A DNA stretch of 64,000 nucleotides from the NCBI GenBank assembly GCA_009760855.2, contig WPIO01000017.1, forward strand, positions 622,001-686,000. The letters run 5' to 3'. Origin of the DNA: Cristatella mucedo. Its lineage: Eukaryota; Bryozoa; Phylactolaemata; Cristatellidae. The notes under the pieces are model-generated. The model saw only the letters and a list, made by a program, of their open reading frames with translations. It ran no database searches and was not told the origin of the DNA. Positions 1 to 53,000 of the stretch are shown piece after piece. The position numbers and the translations under genes are program-made. The stretch's first letter is position 1. Every line of letters begins with the position of its first letter.

Positions 1-199
1 ACACGACATGGTGCACGTAGTGCACAAATGGCTCTCTGCAATCGGCACTAAAAGAAAATATCGAAGCACTCATGTATACCTAGAAGCGCTCGGCAGACGA
101 TAGAAGCACACAAACTCGACCTAAGTAACAGCCTTTAGAAAATCGAAGACAAGAATTTGCACACCGGAAGTGCGATTTGTGGTAGTTGCAGGCAGCCAG

Positions 200-1995
200 C
201 ATACCTCAAAAACTCAGCCATCGACCCATGACTCGCTCTTATTTCTTCGAGCCCATCTACAGTAAATCTGGCAATCACTGATCCAGGAAACATCCGATTT
301 GCTTGATTTCGAGAATCAGGCTTTTGAAGTTATTTTTCGGGAAAGACGCTTATTTTCCTAGTTTTTTTCCAGTGAGAACATCACAGATTGCGGGCTCACC
401 ACAATGTTGGCATCGGAACAAGTTGTGCACTATTGTCTGCACATTTACTGATACGCTTGCAAGATTATGGGAACTATAAATTCGGGAGTTAAGCAAGAAA
501 TTTAACTGAACATATAAATACGTATGTGCACACACATTAACACATATGTGTACACACACAATACGCACATGTGTGTCTCCTTCGGGAAATCCACAGTGAG
601 ATGAAGACGGGGGGGGGTTCTCGTGCTGATAAGCATGTGAATACCAGATAGCTGACAAGTGTAGTGCCCTTTCAAACAATAGAATGCAGCTGTTGCAGAA
701 TGTATCACCATCGCAGGTGCCCATGAACACACGCTGCCTGCTTTCTGCTGCTGCCAAACGTCTGCAACCTTCTGGTAGAAATCCAGTTAGATTTTTGCAA
801 TCAACACCCGGCCCACAGAATGTTACAGCATAATGCCTTCTTCACTGAGCCACTGCACAGCCAGAGAGGAAAACATGCTCACAACTCGCTAACCGATACC
901 TTGGGAATCACAGCTAGCCCTCTTCAAGCTTTTTAGCAAAGTGTGAATGCCTCACCGCTGCGCACCTCGACCAGGCGACGCATCAACGTGCGACATGCCG
1001 ACGACCGGTAGAAGACTAGCGTGGCGGCTCGAGCTCACCGAGCTCGCCATCGAGTGCCAGGACTGCAAAGCTAATGTACCTAGCGACTCGAATATGATTG
1101 CGTGCGAATACATGCTCGCCAAGGCTGCAAAGTCCCGGGCCGACTGCGCCGAGACCACAGAGCGGAAGCTGCGCTAAGAGCTTATGCAGGCAGCCATAGC
1201 GATTCCCTACGTGGCCGCAGACCGAGGCGTAGGCGTCAAATTAAATCGTCAAATTAAACGCACCCAGGAGCTTGACTCGGTCTTGTTTCTCCATGCACTA
1301 GAGCCCATCTACAGTATATGGCAATCGTTGATCCAGAAAACGTCCACTTTGCTTGACAGCAAGTTATTCGGGTTTTGAAGTCGCTTTGGGGGTAAAAGGC
1401 ACTTATTTTCCTAGTTCTTTCATTAAATAAAGTCGCCGTCTGTGAGCTCATCATAATTTTGGCATCAGAATCAGTTCTGTGCTATTGTCTGTACATTTAT
1501 GAGACCATTTGACTGATATTTTAGCCAAATTATGGGAACTATAGATTTTTGAAGTTCAGCAGGAGATTTACCTGAATGTATACTGGGCTAATAAAAACAT
1601 ATATGAACACACAATGCATATTTATGTGTATCACCAACTGGAAATCCACAGCAAGGTGAAGACTAGGGGGTACACATGCTGATGAGTTCATGGAGAACCA
1701 GATGGCTGACTTGCATATTCCCTCTCTTTAACAGTAGAATGCAGTTAGTGCAGAACGTATCATCTTCGCAAGTTCGCACGAACCCATACTGCCTGCCTCC
1801 TGCTGCTGCCAAACTTGTGCAATCTGCTGGCAGAAATCAATACACGTTTTTTGCAATCAACACCTGGTCCACAGAATGTTACAGCATAGTGCCTTCTTAG
1901 CAGAGCCGCTGCACAGCCAAACACTACAACCTCCTAACAGTTTGCTAACCGATACCTTAGGAAGCACGTCGATCTATCGTCAAGCTTTTCTAACC
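200..1995. repeat. Diverged tandem duplication, period about 1.05-1.06 kb
   Basis: About 230-935 and 1290-1975 are related: both contain GAGCCCATCTACAGTA, GAAGTT/GCTT then TATTTTCCTAGTT, TGGGAACTATA, AGAATGTTACAGCATA and CTAACCGATACCTT in the same order. Between them lies a GC-rich stretch (947-1177) open on both strands but without a recognised protein. Confidence 0.8.
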
Positions 1996-1999
1996 TATG

Positions 2000-3246
2000 A
2001 ACGCCAGAAAATTCTGGCAGCCCCTTCGATTTTTTAGAGATTGGAGCAAACCTGCTAGCACTGCAAGCACCCATCAGCTTCTCGCCATTCAGTCAATTTG
2101 GCGTTCCCATTGCATCACGGCAGTGTAAAGACGACATGCAGGCCAGGCTTACTGAATTGGTCAATTTCCACCAGCGGGAAACTGAGGCTATTGCATCACC
2201 TTCAAACCTACAGGTGGCATAGAGCAACTGACACAACTTTTCTGAACAACCTATTGCCTGGTAGCTCCAGAGACCTGGTCAACTCATTTATCTGCCTGCT
2301 CATCACCAATCCAAACCTTGTGAGGTGACACTCCCATGCCATCCACTCGTGATCCACGACTTGGAGGGAAAATGAGAAAAGAGCATTACGTTAGAGAGAA
2401 GACGAGATAAGGGAGGATAGGATTTAGAAAAGGAGAAATAGGGTCAGCAAGAAAGATGGCAAAGGACGAGAGTGAGAAAGAGACGACAGAGAGAGGTGAG
2501 AGTGATGTTTGAGTGGGCTTTGGTGATGACAAGACATGCGAGACCAAGAAGTAAGAAGGAGGCGATACGAATGCAAGTAGTACAGATTGTTTTAGTAGCA
2601 GTCTTGGGCCAGAAAGTGCAGAGTAAGAGACCTCGTGCTCACAAAAAGCAGCCTCGCTTAAAGCAAGGGTACGGTGTTTGCTATATAGCACTAGCATGAT
2701 GCGCTTTAAGGCAGGATGCCTGTTCGGCAGACCCGTTTTTCCAAATCAGGGGCGACCACGAATCCTTGAATGCGGTTTTGTACAGCAATCGACAGTTAAT
2801 TTAGACAAACAACCCACAACAAGCATGAAGGTCTTCAAACAAGAAGTAGATCTTCGAGATATGCTTCATTTATGCTGGTCCATTGGCCCACGGCGTGACC
2901 GTGATGAAGACCTCAAACGGTCAGTTACATAATCAGTGCTGCACATTATTGTACGCACATACGGCTGGTAACTGCAGCACAGGCCATTAAAAATGCACGC
3001 AGTGGGCACTACTTACTATAAATTTGTTATTTTACCTCTGAGAAAAATCATTCGATGTTCCCTCAGAAAGATTCAGCAACGTGTGGAGAGCACAACTAGT
3101 TGATCACATCCAATAAAAAAAAAGTCGCACTTGTACATTGCACTCTAAAGACTAAAACAGTACGAATGCCGCATACACCTGATATGTGTCACTGCATGTC
3201 AGGGCTGGGACGTTGCATACCTCGTGCATGATGACAAAGCAAACAC
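2000..3246. other. No gene recognised; purine-rich tract
   Basis: 2370-2560 is GA-rich on the plus strand. The rest shows no exon-like or repeat match. The missing last AOAH exon(s) could lie here, but I found no DGFHP-type sequence on the minus strand. Confidence 0.5.
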
Positions 3247-3273
3247 GAGGGTGAACAAGTTTCATGCTCTTAC

Positions 3274-42578
<39,305 letters not shown>

Positions 42579-43559
42579 GCTGAGGGGGACGAGGGTCAAT
42601 TGATCGCTAGAGAGATAACTCCCAGGGGCGGGCTCGGACCTATGAATCAGCTGAAGAATTAGTAAAATTGTTGTACGAATGTCTTAAATTTCTTTTAAAT
42701 TTACCTAAAAATCTATATTATACTATCGGTTATTCTAACATGTGTGATTCTTGTAAATTTTTCACACGACATTCCCAGGGCGGCTCTCCATGTTCCACGT
42801 GACCTACGACTCTCGCGGTAAACGACGAGGTGCGAAACCGCTCTATTCAAAATAACTGCGACACTGCGGAGGCTCGTATGCTGCCAGCTTCCGGCTTTCG
42901 ATGGATCCATTTACTCAGGTATGCGCGAGGGCCAGAGTGCGCTCTTCGCGCCGCTAGCTTGATTAGAGCGACGCCCCCAGTTTCACTGCAGTGCCCTAGA
43001 ACGACGCGAAAGCCAGCCGACGAGTTACGAAGGGCTTCCTCTCCGGGCAGCGGCCGTCGTCGTTGGCGCCCCAGCAGCGCTGCGAGAGCGAGAGGCGCGC
43101 TCCCTGGGCTTCTTACCTTGCCTTATGCCGTGTATAGGTTTCTGGCCGCATCTTTAGTATATTTCCAATCGACCTTGCCTGCGTGCGATCTATTCAACTT
43201 ATTGGACGCGCTAGTAGCGCAGTCCAGATCCTCAGCTTCGCCCTGATTACCTGTCCCCTGCACCCACGCGCGCAGTATGCAGTATTGTATATGCGGCGAC
43301 GGGGTATGGCGTGCCGCGACGGGCACGCAGCAGCCAAGTGAGGCCCGCCTGAAACCGAGGCTATGACGCTGGCCTATTTGAAGCCGTACATGTGCTGGCC
43401 GTTTTCGGAGCCGCTCTGTGTGGCTTCGTCTTTGAAGAGCTTGGGCCGTTAGTTGCTTGGCTAGCCGCCTGATGTTTGTCTCCCAATGCATTCCGCGAAG
43501 TTAGCCGCACAGTTCGAGAACTAGCATTAGGCATTAATCATTCAACAGCTTCACTTAAG

Positions 43560-43638
<79 letters not shown>

Positions 43639-43927
43639 CGTTTTAAGTTAGCCCCTGCTGTATAACAGTGCCAGACATTGTCTGTCCTCGCAGTCCCCTA
43701 TCTAGTGTCGCGGTGAGCTCTTCCTTCCCAGCCAGCAGCCTTGCAGCTGTGCACTAGCAGCACCGGTTAATAGCATTAATGTTCCTTGCCTGTGCTGCGA
43801 ACCATAGCACCTAGCTGTTGCAAAACTATATTACGGGGCACGGCCTATTAGCTTTGTGATGTGCGCTTGTTTGATGCTCTCTACTAGATCTAGCAGTGGT
43901 CCTAATGTGTAATGCTTACCTTTTGTT
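42579..43927. promoter_or_regulatory. Shared divergent promoter region of AOAH and ANLN
   Basis: Lies between the AOAH start (minus) and the ANLN start (plus). 42780-43500 is visibly richer in G, C and CpG than its surroundings, as expected of a promoter island. A CT tract occupies 43563-43635, about 290 bp before the ANLN ATG. I see no convincing TATA box at either end; transcription starts cannot be placed. Confidence 0.6.
43563..43635. repeat. (CT)n tract upstream of ANLN
   Basis: About 73 bp of nearly pure CT dinucleotides in the 5' region of anillin. CT/GA tracts can bind GAGA-type factors or form triplex DNA. A regulatory role is inference only. Confidence 0.95.
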
Positions 43928-44060
43928 ATGAAGAAGCTTCTGGAGCGTACACGAATGCGCCGGGAGCAGCTGCAGCAAAAGTTGCAGCGCACCCCGTCGA
44001 CTGCTGAGGATGATCGCTGCCTGAAAGATAGCTCCGGCAGCCTTCAAGCTTCCGGTCAAG
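43928..44060 (+). CDS. ANLN: Anillin exon 1: N-terminal KLLERTR motif
   Basis: ATG at 43928, donor GTAAGT at 44061. It encodes MKKLLERTRMRREQLQQKLQ and then an acidic/serine stretch to QASGQ. KLLERTRxRRExLQ is the conserved anillin start. The protein begins directly at this motif, without the few extra residues before it in human (MDPFTE), so a separate short first coding exon is possible. Confidence 0.9.
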
Positions 44061-47000
44061 GTAAGTCAGTCGAGGACTGGCACGTGTATGTACCGGCTGA
44101 GACGATTCGTTGATTTGAATGCCTTGTTGCTCGTGCTTCCCTAACCAGGTATTGGGTTCGGGTACTGCAGTAGGGGATTTACCACTAAGGCTCTTCACTG
44201 CCATATAAATGAAGATGTTAAATCAGCGTGCTTAATTTTTTTCTTTAAATGCTGGCTTGTGACCCCCATGCTATGTGGATGAGAATAATAATGTTTGTAT
44301 AGCACTCTTAAGAGAACTCTCAATCTCTTTCTAGACACATGCATATGGTGGAAAGGAAGCATGTCGATGGGTTAGTTATAACATGCACAGGTTCAACATG
44401 CAATTTGCACACTAAGGTGCATCTGTTAAAATCTTGTCGCATGAGGGGATGTCGTGACAGCGGTCGCAGTGAGTGTAAGACTAATTCAGACATTTTGGTG
44501 GTACAGCTAGTCGAAGTAGGAAATTCCGGTGACTAAAATCCTCCAGTCGGAACTGGCTCAGACCCAGCACATACAGCTAATTGCTGCATCAATCTTTATA
44601 AAGATGTTCCATCCACACACAGGTGCAGAAGAAAGCAGTTCTACAAAATATGGTCCAGAAGCAAGAAAATTATTAGGTTACTCTGTGAGCACTATAATAA
44701 TACTGTTTTGATAACAGTGGTTTTAGATCTGACGGCGAAAAAAAATTCTAGCTGACTGGTTTTGATTGGTTTCTTGTTGCCGGCTATTTTCTGGCCTTCT
44801 AATGGCCATTTACCACTTAATATCGTATTTTTACGATGTATAAGCCTTGATGCTGATTTATTATAGCTTCATTAGAGTTTTGGTACTGGCTGCTCTGCTA
44901 CCATCCGACACTGGGAGACGATGAGATCCTGTTCTCGGCTCTGACTTAGTGGTCCAACCTGCCTACGGATGCTCAATAGGGTTGACATCGGTAAATTGCC
45001 TCACACCAACTAAGAACTCGGACACCTGAGTCTGCAAAGCATTGCTTTGTTTGAATTGCACCGTATGCTTGGGGGTCATTATTTAATTGCCGAATCGAGT
45101 CCTCAGCACAAGCCATTTTGGCCGAAGTCTGTGAACACGTTCCTATCCACAATTCCCTTAACGTTGAGAATAGCTCTGTCGTCAGAGATCAAAAAGTATG
45201 ACCAATTCACCACTAGACTTGAGCACAGACTGTAAGCAGTCTGTGTGGTGCACTTCACCTTTTCTGTGATGACGAAATACCTCTATAAGTGTCGTCATCT
45301 AAAAGCTTATAACGAACCCTGCCAAAACTCACAGCTTAGTCGGTAAGCTCTTCTTAAGGATTTTAAGAGTTCACAGTGGAGCTTGCCTTTAACCCCGTGC
45401 AGCCAGCTTCAGTAGGCTGTCATCCCTTTTTTGTCGTCGTGTGACTGGTCAGAGCCGATAAGGCGTCCGTGCTAGCACCCTGGAAATATCTTTACTTCTT
45501 AATATACCTGGCAATCTCATGCTAATACCCAGCCTTTGTGCCATATTCATGTCTTGGACTTACCTTATAATAGGCGATCAATTAGCTGATTTAACAGCCT
45601 CTTTTGTATAGCAACAGAAGAGCCTTTACGGCTATCTCCACTGCTTAATTTAATCTTCAATTTCACTGCTTAGTACCTTCGTCTTTTCCACGGCAGCAGA
45701 GCACAGTGTGAGCAGCTCCACGCAGTTGGTGCAGTCAGGAAGTGCAAAATTAACTCCTCCCAAACACACGAGTGTGTGCACGAGCAAAACATGTTGCAAG
45801 TAAGATTCGACTGAAAGTACAAAAACGTAGCCATTTTTAAAGATAAACTATCGTTCCAGGCAGTTATCGGCAACCCTGCTATCGGCAGTGACTCCGCTTT
45901 GTAGATAAACACCGGGCTCGTGCATGGGTCCTCTTACACCGACCGGGGAGGGAGGGCCAGTGACGAACAATTGCTTAGCGAGCAGCTTGGTATGTCACGT
46001 GTTTCGTTTAGGCTTCGCTATGCAGTCACACCCAGTGTGCCACCTTCATACTGGTTGGTCAGCGCTAATAAAACCTGTCTTAGGGGGGGGAGAGAGAGAG
46101 TTGTGGGCTGCTGTCTTCGTCATGCCTTTCATACCATACTTTCTGCTTTGCAAAGGTGTTGGTGCCTTCTTGGTGACTAATGAACTATCTACAAGCATCT
46201 AATGCATCTAATGTAATGTATCTCCGTCAGTAACTCCACAAAGTCATAAAGACCGTGTGGGTGTTACACAGGAGAGTTTTGTATAGCGCACTCACAGCCT
46301 AAGCAGCTTTCGGTACGCATTCGGTAGCCAACAGACTTCGTCTCACGCAACAAAGAGAAAGTGGGAAGCATAGCAGAGTTAGGAGAGCAGTTGAGGTAGT
46401 GAGTAGCATAGAAGTAGCAGTTCAGGACCGCTGAAAAAGATGTGCCATAGTCGGCAGCTGGAGAGTAGTTGTCGTTGCGTCTAGGATAGCATTTATAGAA
46501 AGGGGGCTTCGGTGTCCTTTCCCTGAGGCTTTTTATGTGAAGCATATATGCTTGCATGTGTGCGAATCCAATCACGAATGTTGGTGTGTGGAAAGTTGCT
46601 AACCCAGTGCTTTCATTCACTCGCTACTTTAGAATTTGCCATGACAAATGTGTGCAACAACAGGATAGCAGTGCTAAGGTATCCGGCTAGGCAACAGCAG
46701 GCCTCGGCCAGCTAGAAATGCGAGCTGATTTGGTGTGTGTATTACTCTCCTCGCGACATCACGAATCCTCGGGCAGCATGTTCCGAAAATGTTAATTACT
46801 CGGTTCTGGGATTGTGCCCCTACCTTAAAAGGCTTTAAAGGGGGATTCCGGAGCTGCTGCTGATTTAATGGCAGGATGTGAGGATCACTTGCCCTTTCTC
46901 TATAGTTCATGAGTTACACTGCCTTTCAAAAGTTTCTACACACCTGGTTCATTGATCTGAGTTCGGTTGTTGCTAATGCCCATAATCCAGTAAGCCATTA

Positions 47001-50000
47001 TACTACGTATTAAATTGTAAAAATCTGTCAATATAATTTGGCCTTAGTCGCAGTTGGCAACGTTTGGCTCAGTGAGAGTTACTACATTCGCCGGCAAAGT
47101 CAGCGGTTCCCACGTAAAGATGTGAGCAGTCGTGGTCATGTGACTACTCCTCACCTCACTTATGCCATCTTGCAGAACCTATTTTGGCTCATTCCATTAC
47201 CCACAGTGCCTCAGCTAATGACGAGCTTTGGTTCCCGGATGTATCATTGACCTGTTGGGGCCAGTCCTCCCTTGCCATATTGACTCTCGGTAGGCAAGCA
47301 GAACGTCAAACCAGCTGCACGGCTTTCTGATGGTACAAGAGTGGTTTTGATGTCACTACACAGAGATGGCCATTCAAACCAAGAAATTGTAAGGCGGTTG
47401 AAGTTCTCAGGTGGTGCTGTTAGGAACATTATTAGAAAACATCTGGTCTAAGTAGCACAGAAACACTCCTGGGCTCAAGTCGCTCGGGAGTAACTTCTCC
47501 GTTGGAGGACCGGCTTCTCAAAGCATGGCTCTGAAGGAGAGGCTTGCCACTGCTAAAAGGATTCTAGTGAAGATTCTTGCAAAAAGCTACCATAACTGTC
47601 GAACGCCAAAACACCGTGCGTAGACGGCTTACGAGCACATGTGGACAGGTGTATAAGTGGAAGCGTGGACTGTGCATCACAAAAGAGCAAGGCTGGATTT
47701 CGCTCGACCAGCACTGGAGCTCAGTGAAACAGTGCTGTGGACTAAGACGTCCAAATTGAATCTCTTCGGCTGCAACAAAAGGAGGAAGTACATTCGCCGG
47801 CGAATGGGTGAAGCATACGTGGAGGGTTGTCTGTGAAAGACCTGAAATTCGGTGGTAGAAGTGTAATACTGGGAGTTGTTACTCAATTTCTTGCGCTGTG
47901 CGTCTGCACAGGATTCAAGCAATCATGAATCTGAATGTCTATCTCGACATTGTGCAGAATGTTGGCTTGCCATCTGCTTGCGACCTTCACGTGTTCAATT
48001 TCTGTTGGCAGCATGACAGTTATCCGAAGCACACTGCTGTGACGGTTAAACAGTTTTTAGCGAACCCAGCAGACAATTAATTCGAGCCAATTGATGTCGT
48101 GCGGTGGTCAAGCCAAAATCTGGACTTGAACCCTATAGTAAATCTGTGTGACAAAATCGCCTAGGCTTGGTAAGGTTTAGACTTCTTCGGCGTATGAACA
48201 CGTAGAGTTTTGAAGGATTGCTGCTCTCAATTCCTACAGAAACTTGCCGGAAGCTGGCAGAATGAATGCTGAGGCAATTGCATAAAGTTGTCAAAAATCA
48301 ATTGTACCTCGATTGGTTATTGACTGTACCAAATAAATTACGTGTAGTTATGTATTTCTTTGCTTCTCTACATAAAGACCGTGACCGAGTCAGATCCCAT
48401 GTTGTTTCGAGAAAAATGGTGGGTTAGCAGGTGTGTGGAAACTTTTGAAGGGTAGTGTAGCCTGGGTAGCAACGTGCAGCTCCTTGTGTGACCAGCTGCT
48501 GAATACATTATTACGTGAGCTGTTTTCATGTATTAACTAGGCAGGTACAATTAAATCTATATCATTAAAAGACAAGACATTCGGAAGCCAAAGTGGTGCT
48601 GGGCGGATGTAATGATTTGGTCGCATTTCTCTTTCACCGGAACCTGCTCCCATATCGAGATGCAAAATGCTGTGGTAAAAAATATAGGCGAAGCAAACGA
48701 TCCCTTTGCAGCAAATGTAAAGCGCCAAGAGAGAGATTGAGTTCTCTGAGGGCGCTTTATCAAGTGTATTATTATTATTGCCGTGTGGGCACCAGTCTTG
48801 GTGGCCAAAAATAATAGCTGGCTTATTGTGAGCTGCCTGCATTGTCTCAGAAGTTCAGGAACTCACTTTGCATGTGTGAGTTCAGAGCTACGCGGCTCAA
48901 TGCACATCTTCTCCGAATAAAATGTATAGGTTCGGAAGTGGGCACTTCAAGAGCAAGTAGCATTTCGTAAGCCCGATTGTTGATAATAGAAACTATACGG
49001 TGCATTGTTAACTTCAAAATGACCTCTTGGCTTAGCTGCCACGTTGAGCGACTGCAGCGAGCATGGATGTTTGGAAAGGTTTTATTTTTGTTAGTTGGCT
49101 GTCCAGATGACCACCCAGTAGCTGGGCCCTTCTTTACTTTGGCACTCTCATTTCGGTATGCCCTGTGCTTGGACATCAAACGTAAGCTGGCATTTAGTGG
49201 CATGAGCTGCACGCGCAATGAAGTTCGAGTTATATGGAAGTGTGTTTACAGCAATTAGAGTGCTGAAATGCAGCACAGAAGCAGGTAGCAGTCCTGTTTT
49301 GCAACACAGTTCACTGTGTCTGTGCAGCCCGTTTACCAATCCAATTTGATATCCCACTTTATGTATATTAAATATTCACTTAGTAACACTCGAAGTTTGA
49401 ATTAAAGCTATCTTGTCTGCAACTTAGCAGGGGCTGTCGATTTGATGTGCCATTGGTGTCGGCAGGAGGCCAACCGGAATATCCTTGGTCGAGTTATCGG
49501 GCCAAATGTGCAACACCTGTTTTTTTAAGGTCCATGTTGGTTTTGCCATTGCTGCAGTTTTGTCGATTGTTGAAGAGGCAATTCGAGGGCAATAATTGGT
49601 GCTTAGAGCTAGGTTTTGTGAACAGTCGTTGCTTATTTTTGGTGCGTGTCTCTCCCTTTCACTTGAGCTTGCGATGCTTCTGAAACATCTCTAAAATGCA
49701 ACAGTGAAAATAACTCATCCATGGCACTTTGATTGGCTGCAATTGATAATATGGTGTATTGCTTAGCAGCACTAACTCAAGCCCTTAAGTCCCCTTTCGA
49801 TGTCATGAGATCAGACACAAAAATAGTACTTGAAAAAAAAGTAATCTGTTCCGCTCACTTGACCAAGAAAGGTGCCACCAGCCAACCTCTGGCGTTCGGC
49901 AGAGCCGGACTCTCAGATAAATGGAAAGTGGCAAAAATGGACTTTTTTACTGCAACGAACTGCAAAAGAAGAAAGGTGCATAAGTAGATGAAAGCAGAAG

Positions 50001-53000
50001 CCTGGCCAAAGGGCAAGAAGCTATTGCCTAACCTGCTTGAACAGCAGTGTCAGGTTTTTGTGCTGAGGCTGTCTTTCGGCATGTGCTGCCTGTACCTGCC
50101 AAACGTGAAATAGTACAGTGTACTGCAAGTAGAAAGCTGATGTTGAAGATTACAATGACAACTTAATGCCGTGTCAGATGAAGGGATTCGCCATGAGAGA
50201 TAGAAAATGGTTGTGGTATCTTTTTTAATTGAAACGATCACGTATTAATGCATAAACTTGTTAGCTGTGGCTTCAGATCTTCGATCTCATTTCTTTGTAT
50301 GTAACAGAAGAAAGTGCCGTAGACGATCTCATTTCTTTGTATGTAACAGAAGAAAGTGCCGTAGATCTACGCAAGATCTCTGCTGCCGGCTTCCTAATTT
50401 GTTGATGCTTTTATCTTTGCCTTAGTCATTTTCCTCCTGTTTCCTTGATATTGTTTGTGCAGCTATGGTGAGCAGCTTCATCAAAAAGCAGTTATCTATG
50501 CAGTAAAGGTGACATGCTTTTGAAACTCCAGGTGACCCTGAAGAAAAAAGGCAAAAACTGGCTGGTGCATCAGTTTATATGAAGCCTGATACCCCTGCCG
50601 TACCAAGTGTCAGACAGAGAATGGGTGCTCTTGCAAGGCAGGACAAAGAAAACGCTCAAGGTGAATGCTTTTGCACTGGCCTGTTCTTACGGTGTCTCAT
50701 TGCTCACAGTCAGAATTTTAAGGTTTAATTGCATGATACATCTTACCCTGTTGGCTTGATTTAGCCCGTGCCCACTTCATGACGAATTTTGCATGCTTAT
50801 GTGATGGGCAAAGAATTCTAAAAAGGTTTTCTTGTTTTGGGATATTTCATGATGCTGAAAAAAGTGTTCATTCTCCATTGTAACCTTTTACTATAGTAGC
50901 ATAATGATGCTTGCAGTGGCATCAAATACAGTAACTTCTATTTATTATAGTCTTGTTTTTTGTGCTTCTTCATTGTGCTTAGCTTCAGTTTTCATAGACA
51001 GTCCTTACGTGGATGATGCGCTACCTTCGACTGCCACTTGTGACGATACTGCCAGTATTGTTCGCCTAGAAACGGATTTATATAAAGCCAATATTTAAAG
51101 CCACTAAATAAATATTTTGCTTAAGTGCACGAAAATAGTTGCACTGGTACTGATCTCTCATGAAAATGCAAAGGTATTTTACTTAATCCGTCACCTTGTT
51201 GGTCATACCTGTGTGCTTCTCCAATCCTTGTTAATAATAATAATGCATTTGATATAGTGCCCTCAAAGAACCCAACCTCTCTAGGCACTTTACATTTGCT
51301 TGGCCGAGGTGGTTAGTACTCTAGCTTCCTAATACATGAAAGCAGGCTTTGAAAGACGATCCTACTAGTTAACTGCATTGCGTTATGATTGTTGCTGATC
51401 TGTGTATTTACTTTTCAGTGTACTTATGTGTATTTACTTTTCAGTGTACTTATTGTTATATAAAGTGCCACGTCAATCCAAAGACAGACATAAAGGAGCC
51501 GTCCCGTTGTGTGTGGTAAATGGATTGGTAGGGGTTCAAGGGGTTAGGGTAGAAAAGCCCTGCACATTTGGAAAACTTGCATCTTTGTCAGAAATGAAAG
51601 CTCATTGCAGATACCTTCGCAGCCTGACATTTGAGATACTTCCACAGCCTGACATCGGAAGTGTGTATAGGAAATTTACCATTGCTAGCAATCGTTTCCT
51701 GCTGAAAGCCACATCACCCGGTTGCATGGCACCCACCATCACTTTGCAGCAGGTCACGGTTAGCACGACCCTTCTGCGCTCATGACATGCCAACTGTCAA
51801 GCTTGTAGTGGGGAGTAGCCCTATATTGACAGTATTGGTTTCGGTCAAGGGTGTTACTTTATTGTTTGTGCTTGGAGTAATTCGCATAAACATGAGAATG
51901 ATCTTGTTTTTGTAGAACTGTAGCTAATTGTGAGACTTGGTAGGAATAATAATAATAATAATAATATTGCACTTGATAAAGCGCCCTCAGAGAACTTAAT
52001 CTCTTTCTAGGCGCTTTACATTTGCTGCAAAGTGATACGCAACAGAATAGTAAGTAAAATCATGCCTGAAAAACAAACAAAATGAATAACATGGTTAGGG
52101 GTTACATGCACTGGGTCAGCATGCAAATGTGGTTAGTGGCAGCATGAACAGTGTCAGCACGCATAAGCACGTGAATGACGAATCACAGGGACCCACTAAA
52201 TGCTGTCCTAAATAGGTATGTTTTTAAGTTTCTTTTAAATGTGGTCAGGTCAGGGGATGTTCTGATGCAGGTCGGGAGGGAGTTCCAGGCTGTGGGAGCA
52301 CACGAGCTAAATGCACGGTCTCCAAAGGACTTAAGGTTTGTACGAGGTATTTCTAGACTGTTGGATTCAGAAAAGCGAGTGGTACGATGCTTTGCCTGAT
52401 GGGGTAGTATATCTGAAAGATAGGCTGGAGCCATAGAAGGAAGAGACCTAAAAGTGAGCGACAAAACCTTGAAGTCAATCCGTTGCTTGACTGGTAACCA
52501 GTGCAGGTCGGCGAGAAGTGGAGTAATGTGGCAACTGCGACGCTCACGACAGACAAGCCTAGCTGCAGAGTTTTGCACCAGCTGCAATCGCCTGATCGCA
52601 CATGCTGGTAGGCCAGTAAGCAGTGAGTTGCAGAAGTCGAGACGAGATGTCACGAATGCAAGGACCAACTTGGACGTGGTATCCTTATCTAAACAAGCCC
52701 TAATTTTAGCAATGTTATGAAGCTGAAAATAGGCTGATTTGACTGTGGAGCTGATGTGGTCGTCTAACGAGAGGTCGCTTTGGAATATGACACCTAGATT
52801 TCGAGCTGATGCAACTGGAGATATGCTGGCAGAGCCAATTTTGAAAGTCAGCCTTTCCAATTTCTGAATAACACTAGGTTTGCCCATAACTAGTAAGTTA
52901 GTTTTATCATCGTTTAGTTTTAGAAAATTTGCTGCCATCCATGATCGGATGTCATCAATGCATGCAGCAAGTGAATGGAATGATTGCATGCATTGGCAAT

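Larger units (their letters stand above)
46917..48457 (+). mobile_element. Tc1/mariner-like DNA transposon, inactive
   Basis: 1,541 bp bounded by 30-bp terminal inverted repeats (46917-46946 and 48428-48457, 27 of 30 matching) and flanked by TA on both sides, the Tc1/mariner target. The inside holds a decayed transposase: NTVRRRLTS, SKLNLFG, RRKYIRRRMGEAY, LHRIQAIMN, WQHDSYPKHTAV and LDLNPIVNL in shifting frames. At the first catalytic position WSDES-type sequence reads WTKTS, so that Asp is lost. The second Asp (QHD) is kept. The Glu of PIENLW is changed. Several stops and frameshifts. It sits in the first intron of anillin. Confidence 0.93.

Noticed and set aside
2386-2697. 103-codon minus frame
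   Set aside because: Mostly the complement of a GA-rich tract (Ser/Leu/Phe bias); no recognisable domain.
50971-51100. Possible extra anillin exon (SPYVDDALPSTATCDD)
   Set aside because: Acceptor-like TTTTCATAG is present, but I found no donor giving the required phase; exons 2 and 3 already join in phase.
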